This document shows positions 33,419 to 39,267 of a stretch of DNA of 39,267 nt, piece by piece. How positions within the stretch are numbered: position 1 is the stretch's first letter; the number at the start of each line of letters is the position of its first letter. The position numbers and the translations under genes are program-made. Below the pieces are notes generated by a model. That model saw only the letters and a program-made list of their open reading frames with translations. It did not search any database and was not told where the DNA came from. The stretch is from Enterovirga sp. (GTDB lineage Bacteria > Pseudomonadota > Alphaproteobacteria > Rhizobiales > Beijerinckiaceae), in NCBI RefSeq assembly GCF_028290205.1, contig NZ_JAQGKF010000157.1, positions 1 to 39,267 on the forward strand, in the 5' to 3' direction.

Positions 33419-34399
33419 ATGGCGCTGTTTCGTGCGGTCGTCCTAGCCGAGAAGGGCCGCGAGCCGATGCTCGGGGAGTTCGCCGAAGCCGACCTGATGG
33501 ACGGCGACGTCACCGTCCGGGTCACGCATTCCACCGTGAACTACAAGGACGGGCTCGCGCTCACCGGCAAGGCGCCCGTGGTCCGGCGCTTCCCGATGAT
33601 CCCGGGCATCGACTTCGCCGGAATGGTCGAATCCTCGTCGCATCCGGAGTACCGGGCCGGAGATGCCGTGGTGCTGAATGGCTGGGGCACGGGCGAGACG
33701 CATCTCGGCGCCTATGCCGAGAAGAGCCGCGTGCGGGGCGACTGGCTGGTGAAGCTGCCGGACGGCCTCACGGCCGCGGACGCCATGGCGATCGGCACGG
33801 CCGGCTACACGGCCATGCTCTGCCTGATGGCGCTGGAGCGGCACGGCCTCGGGCCGGAGCGCGGCCCCGCCCTGGTCACGGGCGCGGCGGGCGGCGTGGG
33901 ATCGGTCGCCGTGGCGCTGCTGGCCCGGAAGGGCTGGCACGTGGTGGCCTCGACCGGGCGGCCGGAAGAGGCGGCGTATCTGAAGGGGCTCGGGGCCGCC
34001 GAGATCCTGCCTCGGTCCGAACTGGCTGAGCCCGGCCGCCCGCTCGGCAAGGAGCGCTGGGCGGCCGCCATCGACACGGTCGGGTCGACCACGCTCGCCA
34101 ACGCTCTCGCCATGTGCCGCTACGGCGGCGCGGTGGCGGCCTGCGGCCTCGCCGGCGGCATGGACCTGCCGGCCTCCGTCGCACCGTTCATCCTGCGCAA
34201 CGTCGCCCTGCTCGGCGTCGATTCGGTCATGGCCCCCCGGCCGCTCCGGCAGGAGGCCTGGGCCCGGCTGGCCCGCGAGCTGGACCGGGACAAGCTCGCC
34301 GCCATGACGGCCACCATCCCGCTCGACCGGGTGATCCAGGCCGGCCACGACATCCTGGCCGGCAAGGTGAGAGGCCGCATCGTGGTGGAGATCGGCTGA
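33419..34399 (+). CDS. acuI: Acrylyl-CoA reductase-like MDR oxidoreductase (AcuI/YhdH)
   Basis: The 326-residue zinc-independent medium-chain reductase begins [20 protein letters not shown] and shows [40 protein letters not shown], and the nucleotide-binding [20 protein letters not shown]. These are hallmarks of the YhdH/AcuI family, which reduces acryloyl-CoA to propionyl-CoA with NADPH, and detoxifies acrylate. The tight 4-bp gap to the MAPEG gene suggests one transcript, with no obvious functional tie. A DmdC-type acyl-CoA dehydrogenase, also associated with DMSP and acrylate metabolism, lies 2 kb further, but in a separate unit. Confidence 0.92.
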   Translation: MALFRAVVLAEKGREPMLGEFAEADLMDGDVTVRVTHSTVNYKDGLALTGKAPVVRRFPMIPGIDFAGMVESSSHPEYRAGDAVVLNGWGTGETHLGAYAEKSRVRGDWLVKLPDGLTAADAMAIGTAGYTAMLCLMALERHGLGPERGPALVTGAAGGVGSVAVALLARKGWHVVASTGRPEEAAYLKGLGAAEILPRSELAEPGRPLGKERWAAAIDTVGSTTLANALAMCRYGGAVAACGLAGGMDLPASVAPFILRNVALLGVDSVMAPRPLRQEAWARLARELDRDKLAAMTATIPLDRVIQAGHDILAGKVRGRIVVEIG

Positions 34400-34512
34400 A
34401 TTGCAGCCGCGCAAGACCAGGCTTGCAAGCGGGATCGTGTCGGGGAGGCGGCGGACGCGTTAGAGGGAGGAAGGCCGGCTCCGCCCGGCGTTGCAGACGG
34501 AAGCGACCGCCA

Positions 34513-35115
34513 ATGCCCGCCAAGATTCTTGTTCTCTACTATTCGTCCTACGGCCACATCGAAGAGATGGCCTATGCCGCGGCCGAGGGCGCCAGGGCGA
34601 CCGGCGCCGAGGTTGTGGTGAAGCGTGTGCCCGAGACGGTGCCGCAGGAGGTTGCGGCCGCCTCGCATTACAAGCTCGACCAGGCGGCGCCGATTGCCAC
34701 CGTGGACGAACTGCCCGGCTACGACGCCATCCTGTTCGGCACGCCGACCCGCTACGGCAACATGGCCGCCCAGATGAAGACCTTCATCGACCAGACCGGC
34801 GGTCTGTGGGCACAGGGCAAGCTGAACGGCAAGGTCGGCGGGGTGTTTACCTCGTCGGCGACCCAGCATGGCGGCCAGGAATCAACGATCCTCAGCTTTC
34901 TCCCGGTGCTGATGCATCTCGGCTTCGTGATCGTCGGCCTGCCCTATTCCTTCCAGGGCCAGATGGGCGTGGCCGAAGTGATGGGGAACTCGCCCTACGG
35001 CGCGTCCACGATCGCGGGTGGTGACGGCTCGCGCCGGCCGAGCCCCGTCGAGCTCGACGGCGCCCGCTTCCAGGGCCGCACGGTGGCCGAGGTCGCGGCC
35101 AAGCTCCGGGCCTGA
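34513..35115 (+). CDS. wrbA: NAD(P)H:quinone oxidoreductase, flavodoxin-like
   Basis: The 200-residue protein is WrbA along its length: [20 protein letters not shown] binds the FMN phosphate, [20 protein letters not shown] and [16 protein letters not shown] surround the isoalloxazine ring, and [20 protein letters not shown] is the tetramer region. It reduces quinones by two electrons, protecting against oxidative stress. GGAAG sits about 12 nt before the ATG. The 113-bp gap upstream includes a GCTTGCAAGC palindrome but no clear promoter. Two hairpins follow the stop. Confidence 0.96.
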   Translation: MPAKILVLYYSSYGHIEEMAYAAAEGARATGAEVVVKRVPETVPQEVAAASHYKLDQAAPIATVDELPGYDAILFGTPTRYGNMAAQMKTFIDQTGGLWAQGKLNGKVGGVFTSSATQHGGQESTILSFLPVLMHLGFVIVGLPYSFQGQMGVAEVMGNSPYGASTIAGGDGSRRPSPVELDGARFQGRTVAEVAAKLRA

Positions 35116-35123
35116 GCCCCGGC

Positions 35124-35141
35124 GCGGCCCGCTGGGGCCGC
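35124..35141. terminator. Hairpin directly after wrbA
   Basis: GCGGCCC and GGGCCGC form a perfect 7-bp stem with a 4-nt loop, 9 bp after the wrbA stop. There is no T-tract. It probably works together with the second, larger hairpin that follows. Confidence 0.4.
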
Positions 35142-35155
35142 CTCCCACGTGAACA

Positions 35156-35190
35156 CGGCGCTCCGGCGGCTCGATGCTGCCGGGGCGCCG
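35156..35190. terminator. Bidirectional hairpin between convergent wrbA and the Sua5-type gene
   Basis: CGGCGCTCCGGC (35156-35167) and GCCGGGGCGCCG (35179-35190) form a 12-bp stem with a single G-T pair and an 11-nt loop. It lies between two convergent stops (35115 and 35197), where a shared terminator is expected. Neither side has a T-tract. Confidence 0.55.
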
Positions 35191-35196
35191 CTGCGT

Positions 35197-36222
35197 TCAG
35201 CGGTCAGCAGCGGCGCGCCGCAGGCGGTCGTTGACCGCCTCTCCGAGCCCGAATTCCGGGATCGGGACGACCGCGATGGCGGCGGCGCCGCTCTCGTCGA
35301 GCCGGCGCAGGTGGCCGAACAGGTTCGTGGCCGCTTCCGCGAGGTCGCCCGCCGGGCTGAGATTGAGCATCGCGGTGGCGCGCCCGAGGCCGACCGGCTG
35401 GGCCGCGCCGAACAGAAGCGCGGCCTCGCCGGCGCAAATGCGCGTCGCGCCGAGCCGCACCCCGGCCCGGGGCGCGTAATGCGACAGCAGCAGACCCGGC
35501 GAGATCGGCGCGCCCGGCTCCGCGCGGGGCTCGGCGAGAGGCCCGCCGATCACCCGCTCCAGCGCGTCGCGCGGCACGCCGCCCGGCCGCAGCAGCACGG
35601 GCGCGGCCCCGAGGCAGGCCACGATGGTGGATTCGAGCCCGATCTCCGTCGTGCCTCCGTCCAGCACCGCGTCGATGCGCCCGTCGAGATCGGCCAGCAC
35701 GTGGCCGGCCGCGGTCGGGCTGAGCCGGCCGGACCGATTGGCCGAAGGCGCCACGACCGGGAAGCCGCAGGCCTGCAGAATGGCGCTCGCGACCGGATGC
35801 GAGGGCACCCGCAGGGCCACCGTGTCGAGCCCGGCCCGGGCGAGGTCGCAGACCGCATCGGGCGCGGCGAGCGGGACCACCAGCGTCAGCGGTCCCGGCC
35901 AGAACGCGGCGGCCAGCGCCTGCGCGGCCGCGTCGAACCGTCCGACCCGCAAGGCGTCCTCCGGCCGGCCGAGATGGGCGATCAGCGGGTTGAAGCGGGG
36001 GCGGCCCTTGGCCGCGTAGAGAGCGGCCACGGCCTCGGCGTTGCGGCCGTCGGCCGCGAGCCCGTAGACAGTTTCGGTCGGAATGCCGACGAGGCGGCCC
36101 GAGCCGAGAAGCGCAGCCGCCCGCGCCACGCCCGCCGCATCGGCGCGGAGCCGCTCGGTCGGACGATGGGCAGCCCCGGCCTCCGTTGACGCCTCGCCGC
36201 TCAAGGCACATTGATCCCGCAT
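35197..36222 (-). CDS. Threonylcarbamoyl-AMP synthase (Sua5/TsaC long form)
   Basis: The 341-residue enzyme makes L-threonylcarbamoyl-AMP for the t6A modification of ANN-decoding tRNAs. The YrdC domain (residues 30-215) has LVGIPTETVYGLAADGRNAE, AAKGRPRFNPLIAHL with the K-x-R motif, FWPGPLTLVVPL and VVAPSANRSGRLSPTAAGHV. A linker SPGLLLSHYAPRA leads to the C-terminal Sua5 domain (about 245-335), absent from the short TsaC/YrdC form. The ATG at 36222 has GGGA close upstream. It is divergent from the acyl-CoA dehydrogenase gene with a 54-bp gap that must hold both promoters. Confidence 0.95.
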   Translation of the reverse strand: MRDQCALSGEASTEAGAAHRPTERLRADAAGVARAAALLGSGRLVGIPTETVYGLAADGRNAEAVAALYAAKGRPRFNPLIAHLGRPEDALRVGRFDAAAQALAAAFWPGPLTLVVPLAAPDAVCDLARAGLDTVALRVPSHPVASAILQACGFPVVAPSANRSGRLSPTAAGHVLADLDGRIDAVLDGGTTEIGLESTIVACLGAAPVLLRPGGVPRDALERVIGGPLAEPRAEPGAPISPGLLLSHYAPRAGVRLGATRICAGEAALLFGAAQPVGLGRATAMLNLSPAGDLAEAATNLFGHLRRLDESGAAAIAVVPIPEFGLGEAVNDRLRRAAADR

Positions 36223-36276
36223 CGTCCCGGGCGCTAGGGGAGGGCGGCCGCGGCGTCAATCGCGAGGGGGCAAGCC

Positions 36277-38061
36277 ATGACCTACCGGGCGCCGACCGCC
36301 GACATGCTGTTTGCGATGCGTCACGCCGCCGGGCTCGACCGGGCGGTGGCGTCGGGCCTCTACGGCGAGCTCTCGGCCGAGGATATCGGCGCCATCCTGG
36401 AAGAGGCCGCCCGATTCGCCGCCGAGGTGATCGCGCCCCTCAATCGGCAGGGCGACGCCAGCGGCACGCCGCTGTCGGACGGCAAGGTCACCATGCCGCC
36501 AGGCTACCGCGAGGCCTACCGGGCCTGGACCGAGGCGGGCTGGAACGCGCTGCCGGGCCCCGTCGCCTATGGCGGGCAGGGGCTGCCGGCGTTGGTCGCG
36601 GTCGCCTGCGCCGAGATGTGGAACGCCGCCGCCATGGCCTTCGGCCTCGGCCCGCTGCTCACGGCGGGCGCGGTCGAGGCGCTGAATGCCCACGGCTCGG
36701 AGGAGCTCAAGGCGCGCTACCTCGCCAAGCTCGTCTCCGGCGAGTGGACCGGCACCATGAACCTGACGGAGCCGCAGGCCGGATCGGATCTCGGCGCCCT
36801 CCGGGCCCGGGCCGAGCGGGCCGGGGACGGCACCTACCGGATCACCGGCACCAAGACCTTCATCACCTACGGCGAGCACGATCTGGCCGACAACATCATC
36901 CACCTGGTGCTCGCGAGGCTGCCGGACGGGCCCCCGGGCACGCGCGGCATCTCGCTGTTCCTGGTGCCAAAAATCCTGCCCGATGGCTCCCGCAACGACC
37001 TTCGCTGCGCCGGGGTCGAGCACAAGCTCGGCATCCACGCCTCGCCCACCTGCACCATGGCCTTCGGCGACGGCGGCGGGGCGGTGGGCTGGCTGGTCGG
37101 CGAGGAGAATCGCGGCCTCGCCTGCATGTTCACGATGATGAACAGCGCTCGGCTCAATGTCGGCGTGCAGGGCGTGGCTATCGGCGAGCGGGCCACCCAG
37201 GCGGCGCTCGCCTATGCCGGAGAGCGGCGCCAGGGGCGGGCCCCCGGCTCGGCCGGCGACGGCATGAGCCCGATCCGGGAGCACCCGGACGTCCAGCGCA
37301 TGCTCCTCACCATGAAGGCCTGCACGGCTGCGGCCCGGGCGATCTGCTACGCCACGGCCGGTGCCCTGGACCGGGCGCGGCTCGATCCCGATCCGGCGGC
37401 GCGAGCCCGCGCCCAGAGCCGGGCCTCGCTCTTGACCCCGGTCGCCAAGGCCTTCTCGACCGATCTCGGCGTGGAGACGGCGTCGCTCGGCGTCCAGGTG
37501 CATGGCGGCATGGGCTTCATCGAGGAGACCGGCGCCGCTCAGCACCTCCGGGACAGCCGCATCAACCCGATCTACGAGGGCACGAACGGCATTCAGGCGA
37601 TCGACCTCGTCACCCGCAAGCTGCCGCAAGGCGGGGGAGAGACCGTGCGGGCCGAGATCGCCGCCATGCGGGCCACCCTGCGCCGCCTCTCCGCTCCGGG
37701 CGCCGGTCCCGCCTTCGGGGCCACGGCCGCGCGGCTGCGCGACGCGGTCGCGCATCTGGATGCGGCGACCAGCTTCATGCTGAGGACGCTGGGCGGCAAC
37801 GACCCCGGTCCGGCCCTTGCCGGGGCGACGCCCTATCTCCGGCTGTTCGGCCTGGCCAGCGGCGGGGTGCTGCTCGCGGAGGTCGCGCTCGCGGCCGCCG
37901 CCTGCCGGCAGGGCGGCGACGCCGACCCCGCCCATGGCGCCCGCATCGCGCTCTGCCGCTTCTTCGCTGAAAACGTCGCTGTCGCGGCGGGTGGCCTCGC
38001 CGCCCAAGCCATGGGCGGGGCCGATCTGGGCGGCGACGCCGTCCTGGCCCTCGCCAGCTAG
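36277..38061 (+). CDS. Acyl-CoA dehydrogenase of the DmdC type (C-terminal extension)
   Basis: The 594-residue flavoprotein is longer than ordinary acyl-CoA dehydrogenases (about 390) because of a C-terminal domain (about 470-594). Key parts are MNLTEPQAGSDLGALRARAE, GIHASPTCTMAFGDG, QVHGGMGFIEETGAAQHLRD and INPIYEGTNGIQAIDLVTRK, the last holding the catalytic Glu. The length and C-terminal region match the 3-methylmercaptopropionyl-CoA dehydrogenase (DmdC) branch, but most members in DMSP-poor soil bacteria are general fatty acyl-CoA dehydrogenases, so the substrate is open. GAGGGGG precedes the ATG. CorA starts 5 bp after its stop. Confidence 0.94.
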   Translation: MTYRAPTADMLFAMRHAAGLDRAVASGLYGELSAEDIGAILEEAARFAAEVIAPLNRQGDASGTPLSDGKVTMPPGYREAYRAWTEAGWNALPGPVAYGGQGLPALVAVACAEMWNAAAMAFGLGPLLTAGAVEALNAHGSEELKARYLAKLVSGEWTGTMNLTEPQAGSDLGALRARAERAGDGTYRITGTKTFITYGEHDLADNIIHLVLARLPDGPPGTRGISLFLVPKILPDGSRNDLRCAGVEHKLGIHASPTCTMAFGDGGGAVGWLVGEENRGLACMFTMMNSARLNVGVQGVAIGERATQAALAYAGERRQGRAPGSAGDGMSPIREHPDVQRMLLTMKACTAAARAICYATAGALDRARLDPDPAARARAQSRASLLTPVAKAFSTDLGVETASLGVQVHGGMGFIEETGAAQHLRDSRINPIYEGTNGIQAIDLVTRKLPQGGGETVRAEIAAMRATLRRLSAPGAGPAFGATAARLRDAVAHLDAATSFMLRTLGGNDPGPALAGATPYLRLFGLASGGVLLAEVALAAAACRQGGDADPAHGARIALCRFFAENVAVAAGGLAAQAMGGADLGGDAVLALAS

Positions 38062-38066
38062 CCGGC

Positions 38067-39056
38067 ATGATCATTGTCCACGAGCCGCAGGATTCGGTCA
38101 CGCCCGGCATGCTGGGCCGGCGCGTCCTGGCCGACCACGAGCCGATCCCGGCCGACGCGCTATGGATCGATCTCGTCCGGCCGACCCAGGACGAGGACCG
38201 CAAGACCGAGCGGTTCCTCGGCATCGAGGTGCCGACCCGGGAGGATCAGCAGGACATCGAGCCCTCCGAGTTGCTCTATGCGGAGCACGGGGCACGCTAT
38301 CTCACCACGCGCCTCCTCACCCGCGCCGACGAGGACGAGCCTGAACTCGCCGGCATCACCTTCATCCTGAAGAACAATGCGCTCGTGACCGTGCGCTACG
38401 CCGATCCCCGCGCCTTTGCGATGTTCGCCCAGAAGGCAGCGCGGCCCTATGGCTGCGGCCGCAGCGGCGAGGAGGTCCTGGGCGGGCTCGTCGAGACGAT
38501 CATGGACCGGGCGGCCGACATCCTGCAGCTCGCCGGCGAGCGCATCGACGCCCTGTCCCGCAGCGTGTTCCGCCGCGAGCAGGACCCCGGCGCCCGCAAC
38601 GCCGAGTACCAGGACACCCTGCGGGCCCTCGGCCATTGGGGCGACCTGATCTCCAAACAGCGCGAGAGCCTCGTCTCGATCGAGCGCACGCTGCTGTTCC
38701 TGTCCGCCAGCTACCGGTCGAACAAGGTGGCGCTGGAGCTGCGCGACCAGATGCGGACCACGCTGCGCGACCTGCAATCCCTGGAGGAGCACGCGACCTT
38801 CCAGGCGAACAAGATCCAGTTCCTGCTCGATGCGACGCTCGGCCTCGTCAACCTCGAGCAGAATAACATCATCAAGCTGTTCTCGGTGATGGCCGTGGTG
38901 TTCATGCCGCCGACCCTGATCGCCTCGATCTACGGCATGAATTTCAGGCACATGCCGGAGCTGGAAAGCTCGTTCGGCTACCCGCTGGCGCTGGTTCTGA
39001 TGGTGGTGGCGGCCGTCGCGCCCTATTTCTTCTTCCGCTGGAAGCGCTGGCTGTAG
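38067..39056 (+). CDS. corA: CorA-family magnesium/divalent cation channel
   Basis: The 329-residue protein has a long acidic cytoplasmic N-terminus (DEDEPELAGITFILKNN, VETIMDRAADILQLAGERID) and a helical stalk, then two C-terminal membrane helices. The first ends in YGMNF, the G-M-N filter of CorA, followed by the periplasmic MPEL loop (HMPELESSFG) and the second helix LALVLMVVAAVAPYFFF with basic tail RWKRWL. It imports Mg2+ (or Co2+/Ni2+) as a pentamer. The 5-bp gap suggests cotranscription with the acyl-CoA dehydrogenase, without a known functional tie. The 127 bp after it hold short GC palindromes only. Confidence 0.96.
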   Translation: MIIVHEPQDSVTPGMLGRRVLADHEPIPADALWIDLVRPTQDEDRKTERFLGIEVPTREDQQDIEPSELLYAEHGARYLTTRLLTRADEDEPELAGITFILKNNALVTVRYADPRAFAMFAQKAARPYGCGRSGEEVLGGLVETIMDRAADILQLAGERIDALSRSVFRREQDPGARNAEYQDTLRALGHWGDLISKQRESLVSIERTLLFLSASYRSNKVALELRDQMRTTLRDLQSLEEHATFQANKIQFLLDATLGLVNLEQNNIIKLFSVMAVVFMPPTLIASIYGMNFRHMPELESSFGYPLALVLMVVAAVAPYFFFRWKRWL

Positions 39057-39183
39057 CGGCGGTCGGAGCCGCGCGGCCAGGACCGGCGCGCCCGTGCAGC
39101 AAGGGACGTCCCGCCCCGGTCCATGGACGCTCCCCCGCCAACGAACTACCTTCCTGGTGTCTCTGCAAGGATCGATTGGCCGC

Positions 39184-39267
39184 GTGATCTCAAGCCCTCG
39201 CCGCAACCACGAACGACGCGTCATGCTCCTGACCGGTGCGAGTCGAGGCATCGGGCATGCGACCGTG
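39184..39267 (+). CDS. Short-chain dehydrogenase/reductase (SDR), N-terminus only
   Basis: The visible 28 codons end in VMLLTGASRGIGHATV, the TGxxxGIG dinucleotide-binding motif of classical SDR enzymes. The start could be the GTG at 39184 (AAGGA 12 nt upstream) or the ATG at 39223 just before the motif; the former leaves a basic N-terminal stretch (SSPRRNHERR) that I recall from Hyphomicrobiales relatives. The rest is outside the window, so substrate and cofactor cannot be inferred. Confidence 0.75.
   Translation, partial: MISSPRRNHERRVMLLTGASRGIGHATV

Overview
The window is a gene-dense, very GC-rich chromosome segment (I would guess near 70% G+C by eye; not computed). No gap between genes exceeds 200 bp. 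Several gene families point to an alphaproteobacterium, probably Hyphomicrobiales (Rhizobiales) and possibly near the Methylobacteriaceae: DUF1489, the MlaEFD/lipoprotein set with a STAS domain fused to the permease, a DmdC-type acyl-CoA dehydrogenase, the long TsaC/Sua5 form, and the 6-hydroxynicotinate reductase/UPF0280/AA_synth cluster. Placement is by family recognition only. I see no tRNA, rRNA, insertion sequence, prophage or CRISPR array.

Region 1 (1-6974, minus strand) is the most distinctive part. A single tightly overlapping operon encodes, in order of transcription, a FAD-binding subunit of a molybdenum hydroxylase, a protein fusing the 2Fe-2S and molybdopterin subunits, a 6-hydroxynicotinate-reductase-like iron-sulfur protein, an UPF0280 (ApbE-related) protein, an AA_synth (DUF1185) protein and a DUF1989 protein cut by the window edge. 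A promoter-like pair (TTGACG, 17 bp, GATCAT) overlaps a 26-bp inverted repeat whose core resembles GntR/FCD-type operators. The layout reads as hydroxylation of a heteroaromatic substrate, reduction of the ring, then processing by poorly characterised enzymes. The substrate is unknown.

Region 2 (7013-15932) holds a small DUF551-like protein, a single-domain rhodanese, an RND efflux pair (periplasmic adaptor and HAE1 permease), an orphan molybdenum-hydroxylase large subunit with the AYRGAGR motif, a cytochrome c-prime and a cytochrome b561-type membrane protein.

Region 3 (15946-20285, minus strand) holds an XRE-cupin regulator, thiD overlapping an EamA transporter, an uncharacterised alpha-helical protein and a dipeptide epimerase. 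Region 4 (20393-24703, plus strand) is a complete Mla-type lipid transport operon: STAS-permease, ATPase, MCE protein with a perfect-length 108-residue internal duplication, and auxiliary lipoprotein.

Region 5 (24799-33414) is mixed housekeeping and accessory content: a secreted Ig-like protein, a biotin-dependent carboxylase alpha subunit without its beta subunit, DUF1489, two small exported proteins, a cysteine phosphatase, a ROK kinase, an EamA transporter, an HNH-nuclease-like protein, an MFS transporter and a MAPEG protein. Region 6 (33419-39267) has an AcuI-type reductase, WrbA, convergent TsaC/Sua5, a DmdC-type acyl-CoA dehydrogenase, a CorA channel and the first codons of a short-chain dehydrogenase.
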